64,000 bases of DNA, taken from assembly GCA_035235625.1 (NCBI GenBank), contig CP141149.1:3133001-3197000 (forward strand), written 5' to 3'. Below, one piece after another: positions 45,701 through 56,310 of this stretch (its first letter is position 1; each line of letters begins with the position of its first letter). A program made the translations under genes and the position numbers. The notes beneath the pieces were generated by a model. It did not search any database. It was not told the DNA's origin and was given only the letters and a program-made list of their open reading frames with translations. Source of the stretch: Saururus chinensis (taxonomy: Eukaryota; Streptophyta; Magnoliopsida; Piperales; Saururaceae).

Positions 45701-47809
45701 TTAGACACTTGAGGGGAGAGGAGCGCTATTAGAAGGAGGTAACTCCTCAAAGCGGGCCTTCCACCTATCAATATCCAATAATGGAGTTGACTCCAACAAG
45801 GAATTTACATCATTAATCATAACATCATCATCAAAGTTAAAATAAGAAAAACATGCTTCAAGAGGGTCAGAAAATGAAGAAATAGTAGACATGTCATCAA
45901 CAAGACTTTCTAAAAGATTCACTTCATGCACATCCTCATCATCATCATCTCCTCGTTGCCTGCAAATATTAAAAATGTTCAGTTCCAAAGTCATATTTCC
46001 AAAAGAAAGCTTCATAACACCATTTCTACAATTAATAAGGGCATTAGAAGTAGCAAGAAATGGGCGGCCTAATATGACAGGAATTTGAGTACAAGCATTC
46101 AAAACTGGTTGTGTGTCCAAAACAATAAAATCAACAGGAAAATAAAACTTTTCTACTTGTACTAGCACATCCTCAACAATTCCTCTTAGTGTTTTAACTG
46201 AGCAATCTGCAAGTTGAAGTGTAATGCTTGTGGGCTTCAATTCACTAAGTCCCAATTGTTCATAAACAGAATAAGGTAAGAGATTAACACTTGCCCCAAG
46301 ATCAAGCAAAGCTTTTTCAATTTTATAATTTCCAATTATACAAGATATGGTTGGACAACCAGGATCTTTATATTTGGGTGGGGTGTTTTGTTGCGAAATT
46401 GCACTTACTTGTTCTGTCAAAAATGCCTTCTTTTGTACATGTAGCTTACGCTTGATTGTACAAAGGTCTTTCAAAAATTTAGCATAAGATGGGATTTGTT
46501 TAATGACATCTAAGAGAGGAATGTTAATCTTCACTTGTTTAAAAATTTCAAGAATGTCACCATTTGACACCAATTTAGAGGAAGATTGTAACCTTTGAGG
46601 AAAAGGAGGAGGAACACAATTAGAGTTGTCAAGTTCATCACCATGTTTAGACTTCAAAGACTCCTTAGGTTCAACAACCTTCATTGGAATGTCTTTGTTA
46701 ATGACTTTTCCACTTCTCAAAGTGGTGATGGACTTAGCATGCTCTTCTTGAAAACTTGAAGAATTTAAATTTTCAATTACAAATTGACCTTTAGGATTTG
46801 GTTGAGGTTGAGAAGGAAACTTCCCTTTTTCTTGAGTGCTCAAAGCTGTGGTCAATTGAGTGATAGAAGTCTTCAAGTTATTAATGGCTTGCATTGTTTG
46901 GTTGTTGATTGTTGCTTGACTTTGCATGAATGTTTGCAATGTGTCTTCAAGAGTCTTCTTTTGTGGTCGAACATAATTTGAGGAAGAAGGGGGTACCTGT
47001 ACATTAGACTCATTTCTCCAACTAAAGTTGGGATGATTTCTCCAATTAGGAGTGTAAGTTTCAGAATAAGGAGAAGAGAAAGGCCTTTTGTAGGTATTCA
47101 TAGCATTTGGTTGAGTATGCAACACCTCTTGAAAAGCAGGGATTGTTGGACAATCCTGTGTTTGGTGTCCATCACTCTCACATATACTACAAATATCTTG
47201 TGCTTTTTGAGAAGCTTTAAACATATTTTCCCTATTAATTTCCATAGCATCAACTTTTCTAGTTGAACTTGTAATTTTTGCTTTTACATCATCCTCTTCT
47301 TTAAGAAGGTACATGCCTCCCTTAGTTGCCCCATTAGATTTGATTTTATTATTACTTTCAAATTCATTAGAATCTTCCCATGATTGAGCATTTTCAGCTA
47401 ACACATCAAAATAGTCCCATGCTTCCTTAGGTTCTTTACTCAAAAACTCTCTATTACACATCATTTCAACAAATTGCCTCATTTGAGAAGTCAAACCATT
47501 ATAAAAAAAACTAATTGTACGCCATGTTTCATATCCATGATGTGGGCACAACAACAAAAGTTCTTTAAACCTCTCCCAACATTGAAAGAAAGTCTCATTT
47601 TCTTTTTGTGAAAAATTCATGATATTCTTTCGAAGTGTATTAGTTTTATGGGTGGGGAAAAACTTTTTCAAAAATTCTCTTTGTATTTCTTGCCATGATC
47701 CAATGGATCTTGGTTTCAAAGAATTCAACCAACTTTTTGCCTTTTCCTTTAAAGAAAAAGGAAAGAGTTTTAATCTAATAGCATCATTTGAAACATTTTG
47801 GTTTGGCAA
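45701..47809 (-). CDS. Gag-protease of element C (open, 702 codons, N-terminus frameshifted away)
   Basis: Residues about 10-105 form the Retrotrans_gag core (LKLFPFSLKEKAKSWLNSLK and later CWERFKELLLLCPHHGYETW). A CCHC knuckle lies at C207, C210, H215, C220 (CSICESDGHQTQDC). A glutamine-rich linker follows. The aspartic protease part has YKDPGCPTISCIIGNYKIEK and the catalytic DLGAS at 503-507, then VIEDVLVQVEKFYFPVDFI-like and PVILGRPFLATSNALINCRN. The C-terminal 100 residues are acidic. The true start lies upstream in another frame (47770-48090). Confidence 0.92.
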   Translation of the reverse strand: MPNQNVSNDAIRLKLFPFSLKEKAKSWLNSLKPRSIGSWQEIQREFLKKFFPTHKTNTLRKNIMNFSQKENETFFQCWERFKELLLLCPHHGYETWRTISFFYNGLTSQMRQFVEMMCNREFLSKEPKEAWDYFDVLAENAQSWEDSNEFESNNKIKSNGATKGGMYLLKEEDDVKAKITSSTRKVDAMEINRENMFKASQKAQDICSICESDGHQTQDCPTIPAFQEVLHTQPNAMNTYKRPFSSPYSETYTPNWRNHPNFSWRNESNVQVPPSSSNYVRPQKKTLEDTLQTFMQSQATINNQTMQAINNLKTSITQLTTALSTQEKGKFPSQPQPNPKGQFVIENLNSSSFQEEHAKSITTLRSGKVINKDIPMKVVEPKESLKSKHGDELDNSNCVPPPFPQRLQSSSKLVSNGDILEIFKQVKINIPLLDVIKQIPSYAKFLKDLCTIKRKLHVQKKAFLTEQVSAISQQNTPPKYKDPGCPTISCIIGNYKIEKALLDLGASVNLLPYSVYEQLGLSELKPTSITLQLADCSVKTLRGIVEDVLVQVEKFYFPVDFIVLDTQPVLNACTQIPVILGRPFLATSNALINCRNGVMKLSFGNMTLELNIFNICRQRGDDDDEDVHEVNLLESLVDDMSTISSFSDPLEACFSYFNFDDDVMINDVNSLLESTPLLDIDRWKARFEELPPSNSAPLPSSV

Positions 47810-48090
47810 AGTTGCACAAACCTCTTCAAACTCTTTAAATGCAAATATGGGCTTTCTGAATCTAAGCCATGAAATTTGGGTAGTAATTGAATTACACCCA
47901 GCTTGAGTTCAAAACCACCCACATTAGTTGGAAAAATCATACAAGAAGGAGAACTTGATCTAGTTGGTTGCAAATAATCACGCAAGGTTTTAACTTGAAT
48001 ATTTTGTGCATTATTATCCCCATTATTACTTCTTAGTTCCTCATTAGTCCTTAGATCCTCCATTGTATCAAAATAAAGATAATTTTTCAA
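47770..48090 (-). pseudogene. N-terminal part of gag of C, frameshifted
   Basis: The 106-codon frame has DLRTNEELRSNNGDNNAQNI, LRDYLQPTRSSSPSCMIFPT, LGVIQLLPKFHGLDSESPYL. A one-base change near 47845 moves the frame relative to the downstream 702-codon frame. The likely start is the ATG of MEDLRTNEE (48063) or that at 48090. Confidence 0.85.
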
Positions 48091-48492
48091 AAGATTTATT
48101 CACTTTTTTCAATCGTCCAGAATTATCACGCACCCATGTGAACATGCAACAACAATTTTTTTTTAATAACAAACGAAAGTAAAAGTGCAAAAATTAAATG
48201 ACAAAATATTAAAAAGTTAGAGGGTTAGAAGTTAATAGACAAAAATTAAAATTACAAAAATAAGTCCGAAGGCACTATCAAGGTACACGTTTGATCCCGA
48301 AAAATTTTCGGTAGTAATGTGCGTAGTGCCTCCGGTCTCAAAAAAAAAGAAAAATGACAGAATTTAAGTACTAAAAGTAAATGACATAAAGTAAATGACT
48401 GAATTTAAAGAGTTAGTGTGCAAGAATAAAAGTTAGAGAATTAGTAAAGTTAGAGTGAGTTTTTCGTAACAGATTCTTGTCACACGTTGCAA
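48091..48492 (-). other. Untranslated leader of C
   Basis: Between primer binding site and gag start. AT-rich with no frame. Confidence 0.7.
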
Positions 48493-48510
48493 ACCCTAGC
48501 AACGGCGCCA
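48493..48510 (-). other. Primer binding site of C
   Basis: The minus strand reads tggcgccgttgctagggt, the site type used by Athila-like elements, three bases from the LTR end at 48514. Confidence 0.9.
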
Positions 48511-48513
48511 ATT

Positions 48514-49694
48514 TGTTGTTACATCCAAACTAAGACTATGAAGGAGTCTAGTTCAGATTTCTTTTTTTTCTTATCAACTATAGTAAACAAGGTCGATCTA
48601 TAGGGAAAGCCTTGTGTGACACAGAAAACTATTACGAAGAGAATATAATAGAGAAGAAAAGTAAAATAGATAATAAGAGATAATTCAAAGAGAAAGTGCT
48701 AGGGCATCAAAAATCCACTTGTAATAAATCTCTAATGTATACTTTATTCAAATGATAACTCAATTAAGATCAAAAGAAAATTTGTCTCAATCGGAAAATT
48801 TATCTTTTAAAGAACTTTGAAATAGAACAATAGTAATTGATTGTTTACTACATGAAAGTATTAAGTGTATAATCACAGGGAATTATAAGCATTCAACGTG
48901 CCTTTCGTCAACGCTAAATCAAATAATTGTATAGATTATAAACTCTTTAAATATGAAACATCAATTTAAAATGATAAAGAACTTACTTGAATCAAAGTAT
49001 CCATTAAACATCAAGTACAAGCTTCATTCATAGCCTTAGCTTGAGAGCTTTAGAAAGCCATTACAATAAAACTAAAAACAAAAATACAAAATGAGAGAAG
49101 AAAATAGGAGAAGAGAGCTCCAAAGAGGAGAGAATGCCCCATCTATCACGTCCACCCCTCTATTTATAAGAACAAAAAGGGTTGCTTCAAAGGGGAAAGT
49201 CAAATCATATCTCCAGATTTCATCCTGATTGATTGCCTGATTGGACCCATATATCTTCAGAATTTAGAATACACTTGTAGCCACGGAAGTCTTCTTTCCA
49301 TTGCCACCAGAATCGTATCAATCCAAATTATACATAAAAAGATATGATCAAAATACTAAGGCTGTGTCAATTTGTCCGAATCAACTTCTTTCATAATTTA
49401 GTTCTATTCATACAAATCTCAAATCAAATGGGTCCACAAGGTTGTGTTCCGACCATTCTATGCATGTTTAGACCATTAGGAGCCCATTCTTGACTTTTAA
49501 ATAACTTTGGATAGTTGGGCTTAACTTCCCCTTCCAGTTGTATCTTGTTGAAGCCTGTTTAGACATGTAAACTTAATTAAGGTCGAACTAACTTATTCAA
49601 AACATAAATAACCCAAATTGACAATGAACTAACACAAAATAGGATTGCAATAGAAATTTGAAAACATTTTATTGAACATTATTTCAGTGCATCA
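48514..49694 (-). repeat. 5' LTR of element C
   Basis: It runs from TGTTGTTACATCC to CAGTGCATCA on the plus strand. It matches the 3' LTR end to end. In the outer 290 bp I count about 15 differences, and fewer elsewhere. Confidence 0.95.
49161..49168 (-). promoter_or_regulatory. TATA box in 5' LTR of C
   Basis: Plus-strand tatttata in cacccctctatttataag, read as tataaata on the minus strand. It would start the genomic RNA of C. Confidence 0.6.
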
Positions 49695-50040
49695 CACGGT
49701 CGACGCATTCTTTCATATCATTCGATTTTACTTTGAGTCTTGGCTATCCTATTTTAGACTTAGGATATGTCTTAGAAGTGTCCACCCCAATGAGAAAAAT
49801 GTTTCTAGCCCATAAATTTCTTTGAAGGGTACCTGTCTCCTTAGAAAAATGCCAATGGGAGGCCGACCTTATTCTCCTAAGTATGACCAACTTCGATGTC
49901 ATATTAGGTATGGATTGGTTAGCCGATAACGGGGCATTAGTAGACTGTAAACAGAAGAAGGTGATCTTTGAACGAGGCGAAAGGAGTTTTACTTTTTATG
50001 GGCTTAAGGATCATTCCAAGCCATGTATCATCTTGGTAGT

Positions 50041-51547
50041 CAAAGCTCGTCGGCTTTTAAGTAGAGGATGTCAGGCTTATCTTGCTAGTGTGGAAACTAG
50101 TGAGACTACTACGTCTAACTTGAAGAGTATTGATGTAGTGCAAGATTTCTCTGACGTTTTTCTTGATGATCTCTCAAGTCTGCGACCGAAAAGAGAGATA
50201 GAATTTTCTATTGAGTTGATGCCAGGAACAAGCCCTATCTCTAAAGCACCTTACCGCATGGCTCCTGCGGAGTTAAAAGAGTTAAAATGTCAATTGCAGG
50301 AATTGCTTGAAAAAGGATTCATACGACCCAATATCTCTCCTTCGGGAGCACCAGTCTTATTTGTGAGAAAGAAAGACGGGTCGTTAAGGTTGTGCATTGA
50401 CTACCGACTTCTCAATGCCATCACTATAAAGAACAAGTATCCCTTGCCTCGTATAGATGACTTGTTCGATCAATTGCAGACGGCCAAAGTTTTCTCCAAA
50501 ATAGATCTGCGGTCAGGTTATCATCAGTTAAGGATACGAGATGGGGATATCTCTAAGACAGCTTTTCGTACCCGGTATGGTCACTATGAGTTTTTAGTGA
50601 TGCCATTTGGTTTAACAAATGCCTCGACCGCCTTCATGGATCTCATGAATAGAGTTTTTTTGCCCTTTTTAGACAAGTTTATAATCGTGTTTGTCGATGA
50701 CATCCTCATCTACTCTAGTAGCTTAGAAGATCACCGAGTGCATTTACAAGTAGTTCTGTGAACATTAAGGGATCATAAGCCATACGCCAAGTTTGGCAAG
50801 TGCGAATTTTGGATGGAACAAGTGGTGTTCTTACGACACGTCGTTTCAAAGAATGGAGTATCGGTGGACCTAACCAAGATTGAAGCTGTCATCAAATGGG
50901 AAAGGCCGAAGACAGTAACGGAAATTCGGAGCTTCTTAGGCCTTGCAGGTTATTACCGAAGATTCATCCATGGATTTTCAAGCATTGCCTTGCCCCTAAC
51001 AAAATTGACAAGGAAATGAGTAAAATTTGTCTGGGATGAAACTTGTGAACAAAGTTTTCAAGAACTAAAGGAAAAATTAACAACTGCACCTGTTCTGGCC
51101 TTGTCGACAGGTAGTGGGGGTTTTGTCGTGTACAACGATGCTTCTAAAAGAGGATTAGGATGCGTATTAATGCAAGACGGAAAAGTGATAGCATACGCTT
51201 CACGACAATTAAAGAAACATGAAGGTAACTACCCTACTAATGATTTGGAGTTAGCAGTGGTAGTTTTTGCTTTAAAAATATGGAGGCACTATCTATATGG
51301 GGAAATGTTTGAAGTTTTCACAGATCACCAAAGTTTAAAGTATATATTTTCCCAAAGTGATCTTAATATGAGGCAAAGACGGTGGATCGAATATCTTAAG
51401 GATTATGACTTTTCTATCAAGTATCATCCTGGAAAAGCCAATGTAGTAGCTGATGCTTTAAGTCGTAAATATGGGGGATTGGCTTTCATGCTTATTAAGG
51501 AGTGGAAACTGTTGGAAGAAACAATAGGTTGTCAACCTGAATTATAG
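50041..51547 (+). pseudogene. Reverse transcriptase and RNase H of E
   Basis: The open frame from 49883 covers [60 protein letters not shown] and the catalytic [11 protein letters not shown] stop at 50759 follows. The next frame (50813-51019) has [20 protein letters not shown], followed by a stop at 51017. The RNase H part (51101-51547) has [60 protein letters not shown] and [14 protein letters not shown]. All catalytic motifs are visible, but two nonsense changes break the polyprotein. Confidence 0.9.
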
Positions 51548-52690
51548 CTTGGAAATGAGAAATCTTTCATTGCCAACCTAGAAATAAAATCAGTACTAGT
51601 TGAGCGTATTCTTGAAGTTCATAATGGTAATGAAGAAGTGCAAACTCTGCTCGAAGGATCTAATTTCACCCAGGGCTCAGATGGAAGTGTGCGATTTCGA
51701 GGACGGTTGGTAATACCTGAAATTCCTGAGCTAAGGGAAGACCTATTGCATGAAGCACATCGTTCTCGATATACCATCCACCCAGGAGGAACGAAGATGT
51801 ATCAAGATTTAAAAAGGAGTTTTTGGTGGAATGGAATGAAGAAGGATATAGGAGAATATATTTCGAGATGCTTAACTTGTCAACAAGTTAAAGAAGAACA
51901 CCAAAAACCTTTAGGGTACCTTCAAACGATTGAAATCCCCAAGTGGAAGTGGGAACACATTACTATGGATTTCGTTTCGGCACTACCCAAAACTTCACAA
52001 GGCCATGAATCCATTTGGGTGATCGTGGATCGACTCACAAAGAGTGCACATTTTCTTCCATTAAGCAAGAAGCAATCCTTAAGTTCTTTGGCAAAATTAT
52101 ACGTGAAGGAAATTGTGAGTCGGCATGGGATACCGCTATCGATCATCTCAGATCGGGATAGTCGATTTACCTCCAAGTTTTGGCAAGGATTTCAAGAAGA
52201 ATTGGGTACAAATCTTAAGTTCAGCACTGCTTTCCACCCACAGACGGATGGTCAATCAGAAAGAACTATCCAAACTTTAGAAGATATGTTGCGCGCTTGC
52301 ACAATGGATTGGAAGGGTAACTGGGATGAAAATTTACCGTTGGTCAAGTTCGCCTACAACAACAGCTATCATAGTAGTATAGGTATGGAACCTTATGAGG
52401 CATTGTACGGACGACCTTGTCGATCACCGACGTGTTGGAATGAAGTGGGAGAACGAAGATTGATTAAGTCTGAACTTCTGCAACAGTGTGCAGATAAGGT
52501 GAAACTTGTTAAGCATAGTCTAATGGCATCCCATAGTCGTGAAAAGAGTTATGCAGATCAGAGATGGAAGGATATTGACTTTAGCATGGGAGATCATGTA
52601 TTACTAAAAGTTTCGCCAACCCGTGGAGTCATGAGATTTTGAATTAAAGGCAAACTAAGTCCCCGCTTCGTAGGACCATTTGAAATTTGG
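51548..52690 (+). pseudogene. Integrase of E
   Basis: The 334-codon frame 51638-52642 contains the zinc-binding H-x6-H (residues 41 and 48) and C-LT-C (78 and 81), and the catalytic D111, D172 and E208 with the D-35-E spacing. Stops at 51545 (before it) and 52640 (after GVMRF) separate it from RNase H and from the chromodomain. Integrase inserts the element DNA into chromatin. Confidence 0.9.
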
Positions 52691-53010
52691 ACAAAGTAGG
52701 AGTTGTGGCTTACAGATTAGCCTTGCCTCCACAACTCAGCAATGTCCATGACGTATTTCACGTGTCCATGCTTAGGAAATAGGTCCGAGACTCCTCTCAT
52801 GTTCTTCATCAGAGTGTAATTACTCTCAAGCCCGACCTATCATTCGAAGAAAAGCCACTTAAAATTTTGGATCATAAGGAACAGATCTTGAGGACAAAAA
52901 GGATCCCCTTAGTCAAAGTGCTATGGTAGTACCATTCCTCAGATGAAGCCACTTGGGAGCTGGAGAGCGAAATGCAAAAGAAATACCCTGAGTTATTCAT
53001 TTAGCAAATA
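52691..53010 (+). pseudogene. Chromodomain remnant at the integrase C-terminus of E
   Basis: After a frameshift near 52700 the sequence reads VAYRLALPPQLSNVHDVFHV and later EEKPLKILDHKEQILRTKRI, followed by PLVKVLWYHHSSDEATWELE-like sequence and a YPELF end, with one change to a stop near 52930. This is the chromodomain layout of Tekay/Del chromoviruses, which is thought to guide integration to heterochromatin. Confidence 0.8.
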
Positions 53011-53032
53011 ATTCAAATTTCGAGGATGAAAT

Positions 53033-53051
53033 TTCTCTAAGGGGGGTAGAT
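53033..53051 (+). other. Polypurine tract of E
   Basis: ctctaaggggggtagat lies directly before the right LTR. Confidence 0.85.
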
Positions 53052-54751
53052 TGTAATAACCCTAAATTCTAACACGATTTTCTTATATATTTTGTTTCCT
53101 AAGTGTTAGTTAGAGCTCGTGGAGACGAGCGTAACAAGTAATAAAATGAGTAAATCGAAGGTTGGGAATGAAAGTTATGACCTCAGGAAACGTATTCAAC
53201 CGGCGAGACCCACTTTGAAATTTGGGTAAAATGGTTCTTAAGTGGTCTAGTATCATAGGGGTCATGAATACGAACTCAACGGTACCAAGAACACACAAAT
53301 CGGAGTTCAGGATAGGGAGATACAATTTTCTGAAAATATAAAAATAAATAAATAAATAAAATGGCTGCTTGGCGCGGCACGGCGTAGTGCAACGCGTGGC
53401 ATATGCCGTGCGGTGCATGATGAACATGCGCATCGCGCGCAACAAACGCGCGATAGGCGCACGTTCGCGGTGACAAACACGCGTTCCTCACCTCGCTCGT
53501 GATGAACGTGTGTTCCTCATGCGCGCCCACAGTGCGCGGCGGCGCCAGCGGGCTCCGCCCATTTTCTGTGGCTGCGCCGGTGGGCGCCCACTGGTTCCGG
53601 CGGTGGTGCCCGCCGGAAAACACCCCTCCTCGCCTATTTAAACCCTTCTCCAGCCAGTTTTTCACCCATATCCGATTTTTAACCTCTTTCACTGTTTTCA
53701 CCATTCCTGACCCATTTTAAGTCCGATTTTTTCACATTCCAAGGCCCGTTTCCTACTAATTCAGGGGTACTCTACGCACCGGAAGTGTTATTTTCTCAAA
53801 GTGACCCCTCAAGACCTCAAAAAATGTGCCCCTTCCCTAATCTTCCCCTTTCATCTTTTTACTGTTTCTGGAGCATTTCCAACCCTTTTTAAACCGTTCC
53901 AAAGCCCTACCCTACTAAATCAAGGGCATTCTATGCGTTGGAGTGGTTATTCTGCTGAAATTTTCTCTCGAAGGCTGATATCTTAAGGAAGGACTTTCTT
54001 TACTCTACGAGGAGATTTCGTTATATTTTGCACGTGTTATAGCTTTAAATTCTAATCGTATGCCGAGATTTTTACTCGCTAAAGTTTTACTAAAAGTTTT
54101 CTGTTACTTTATGAAAACAAAAGTTCTGATTTTAAAATCATCTCCTCTTTTAGAAAATTTCTCCGAGTTTTGGGTAATCGTGCCGTCTAGATAGTTCTCG
54201 GTTCCTCGGGGCTAAGAATTATTATGATTTTGGATACCACCAAATTTGGCATCTGGCGCGTACAGGATTGGGATGTCATGGGTAAATCCCTTCCTTTCTA
54301 TCTCGTGTTGCCCCATGGGCGCGGATGTAAGTCGTCTGGTATCGCGACATTCTGTGATTGTGTTTTCAGATTTTCTGAATAATTTCAAAAGAAAAATGGC
54401 ACGATATGTTCGTATGTGCACGAAGCATATTCTTAGAACTTAATTCGACCTACTAAGTATGAATTTACTCACCTACCCTTAGACTCTGCAGGTGTTTCAC
54501 TAGAATATGAAGGAGTTGACGAAGGGTTTCCTTAAATTACAGTCTTGTACTGCTGTTTTTGTACTTTATGTAAATTATTGTATTGACTAATGTACAAAGG
54601 TATGTGATGCCCAATTTTGGAAATCTTTGTATAATACAAAGTGTGTTGTAATTACTGTTTTAGTATACGGTGATCTTTGGCAATTGTAATTAAATTTTAT
54701 TACGTTTTTAAAATTTATTTTCTTTTATTCAAAAATACGAGGGACGCTATA
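53052..54751 (+). repeat. 3' LTR of chromovirus E
   Basis: It starts TGTAATAACCCTAAATTC and ends GGGACGCTATA (CA changed to TA). It is collinear with 36549-38211, with a longer GC-rich part near 53580-53625. The hairpins seen in the left copy are decayed here (gtgatgaacgtgtgttcctc). Its transcription direction points into the captured-gene frame of element H. Confidence 0.9.
53635..53643 (+). promoter_or_regulatory. TATA-like box in 3' LTR of E
   Basis: tatttaaac corresponds to atttaaac in the left LTR. Transcripts from here would read through the LTR end into the chimeric frame beginning at 54908. Confidence 0.45.
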
Positions 54752-54756
54752 CTTGA

Positions 54757-55099
54757 CTTCCAGAGAACTCGTCTGCTACCTGGGTATTTCCAGTGGACGC
54801 CATGGACGGAGAGCATAGGAGCGTCGCAAGCTGAGAACTTGGATTTGCTTCCAGGGGATCTCTGGCGATTCACTAGCGTAGGGGATTCTAGGGTTGCTGG
54901 CATTCTGATGCATGCCCAAGATTTCCTCGATTCCGATCTAACCGTGGCTATGGCAAGTTTCCGCCGGATCAGTATGGAGGATGCGCTGCATCCCTGGATT
55001 TTCATAAGGGATAATCTTAGTCGATTTTGGCTATTGTGGATGGTTTCCTATATCGGGTGGGATGTGCGGCGGATTCGCCATTCCGGGTCGAATAGGGGA
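54757..55099 (+). other. Right half of H, first part: origin not identified
   Basis: It is part of a long plus-strand frame that is open from the LTR of E through 56308; the first in-frame ATG is at 54908. The stretch HAQDFLDSDLTVAMASFRRI and the following residues look protein-like but match nothing I recognise. GC content is higher than in the neighbouring LTR. It is probably captured cellular sequence. Confidence 0.4.
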
Positions 55100-55195
55100 G
55101 GTGTATTCATGATCGATGTCTATGCCCAATCTGGAATGTTGGGCAATGCATGCCGGCTATTTGATAGAATTCCTCAGCCAGATGTGGTTGCCATT
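55100..55195 (+). pseudogene. PPR-protein-like fragment captured by H
   Basis: The frame reads MIDVYAQSGMLGNACRLFDR and then IPQPDVVA. The pattern of a tyrosine-alanine-x-x-G-x-x-x-x-A-x-x-LFD helix pair followed by the P-x-P-D-V-V turn is typical of plant PPR proteins that act in organelle RNA processing. Only one repeat-length piece is visible. The assignment to the family is fair, but the parent gene is unknown. Confidence 0.5.
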
Positions 55196-55339
55196 TGCTT
55201 CCCACTCCCATTGTTGCGGTGGGAGCCCCAGCTGATCCAAGCTGATACACTGATGCTCCCTCAGCATCTGTTGATGCGCCGCAGCCTCTTCAGGAAATTG
55301 TCTGGTACATTCACCCAACAAACTTCTCTCAATGGTCAA

Positions 55340-55622
55340 GAATTAGGTAACGGGTCAACATTTCATCCATTTACTATCCAAGCAAATTATGAACAAATTG
55401 TTGAAGGCATTGCTGTGGGTGATGAGCTTGTGGTTGAGGGTGGAATGGCAACATTTGAAGTTGTTGAAAAGGTTGCGAAGGATCTGAGATGCAAGTGCAC
55501 AAACCCTGGTTTGCTTTTCCTTCTGGCAAAGTTGACCGTTTGGAGAGAGAGGAAAATTGTTAGCAAGAACTTTGGACTTCTAACCCTATTGTCTAAGGAT
55601 TGGGCTGACATAGATGTTGGGA
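55340..55622 (+). pseudogene. Plastid pyruvate kinase (isozyme A type) fragment captured by H
   Basis: The frame reads FTIQANYEQIVEGIAVGDEL, VVEGGMATFEVVEKVAKDLR, CKCTNPGLLF, LAKLTVWRERKIVSKNFGLL and TLLSKDWADID. This matches from memory the B-domain region of chloroplast pyruvate kinase isozyme A, an enzyme making pyruvate and ATP from phosphoenolpyruvate for plastid fatty-acid synthesis. Several residues in conserved positions have changed. There is no transit peptide and no catalytic barrel, so no enzyme can result. No intron-like interruption is seen in the piece. Confidence 0.8.
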
Positions 55623-55675
55623 TGATGAGGATGCTGCCTCATTTCACTGGAAGGTTGCTTTCCACGTTGATGAAG

Positions 55676-56310
55676 ATGTGGCTGGATATGGTGGATGACC
55701 CTGCACGGCACAGTGCAAAGAGCGAAGGCGAGAACGCTGAGGAGGCAAGCCGTTATAGTGTGGCTCAAGACTGCCTGGTCTGGCTAGCTGTCTCTCTTGA
55801 GGGGAATACCATTGTTCCAGTTGCCTCCGAGCTGATGCCAGCGTACCTTGGTGCATCCCACTGGCTGACACATCATGCGGCTTTGCTATCTCTCGCACAG
55901 GTAGCTAACGGTTGCTCAATAGTCATGACAAAGCAATTGGGGCAAGTATGGGCAATGGGGTCGAATTCATTCCAGCATCCCCACCATCGGGTACGTTGGG
56001 CTGCACTTAATGCAATGGGGCAGTTGTCCACAGATTTGGGTCTGGATCTGCAAAGAAGATTTCATCGGAGGGAGCAACCTGCTTTGGAATATGCTAGGGA
56101 TGATTTCCAGACTCCTCCAATACAGACACATGCAGCGTCAGCCTTTCTCAACTTCATCAAGAACTATACATCAAATATCTTAGCACCTTATTTGGATGAC
56201 ATAGTCAGCAAGTTGCTTGTAATGCTTTGGAATGGAATGGATGGTGCAAGAAGGGGGGTTGACTGCTCTGGCAACTGTTACAGATTCTTCCCAGGAGTAC
56301 TTCCATGACA
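55676..56310 (+). pseudogene. Importin-5 (karyopherin beta-3 type) fragment captured by H
   Basis: About 200 residues match from memory plant importin-5: DDPARHSAKSEGENAEEASR, YSVAQDCLVWLAVSLEGNTI, VPVASELMPAYLGASHWLTH, HHAALLSLAQVANGCSIVMT, VRWAALNAMGQLSTDLGLDL, THAASAFLNFIKNYT and [16 protein letters not shown]. These are HEAT repeats of a nuclear import receptor. A frameshift near 56235 moves the match to the frame starting 56232 ([20 protein letters not shown]). The absence of intron-like interruption over 630 bp suggests capture from RNA. It is no longer a functional receptor. Confidence 0.85.

Larger units (their letters stand above)
40153..49694 (-). mobile_element. Athila-type Ty3/gypsy element C, minus strand, nearly complete
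   Basis: It has LTRs of 1182 and 1181 bp with TG...CA ends, flanking pentamers CAGGG (40148-40152) and CACGG (49695-49699), a TGGCGCCGTTGC primer site, gag-protease, reverse transcriptase-RNase H, integrase without chromodomain, a 1.45-kb 3' region and a polypurine tract. Length is 9.54 kb. It is inserted in the protease of chromovirus E. LTR differences are few compared with those of E, so it is the youngest layer. There is no envelope-like frame. Frameshifts and stops in gag start, reverse transcriptase and RNase H make it non-autonomous now. Confidence 0.92.
40030..50040 (+). pseudogene. Protease of E, split by element C (40030-40152 and 49695-50040)
   Basis: The left part ends ...KLAKILIDPG, so the catalytic aspartate is at the very end of the left part. 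The right part continues with the expected residues after this motif, if the duplicated pentamer is counted once, and then has [20 protein letters not shown] near 49895. Element C thus sits within the active-site motif. There is also a stop (near 49828) and probable frame damage in the right part. Confidence 0.85.
36549..54751 (+). mobile_element. Tekay-type Ty3/gypsy chromovirus E, split by element C
   Basis: It has LTRs of 1663 and 1700 bp, a tRNA-Met primer site, an accessory frame, gag, protease, reverse transcriptase, RNase H, integrase with C-terminal chromodomain remnant, and a polypurine tract, in that order. It lies within element H; the flanking pentamers are CTTGC (36544-36548) and CTTGA (54752-54756). 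LTRs are diverged by eye by roughly one base in ten in the first 170 bp. Several in-frame stops show that it is inactive. Confidence 0.9.

Noticed and set aside
51922-52176. 84-codon minus frame
   Set aside because: It is the shadow of the integrase of E.
54908-56308. The chimeric frame as an intact cellular gene
   Set aside because: It joins pieces of unrelated proteins, lies within LTR boundaries with target duplications, and the importin match shifts frame near 56235.
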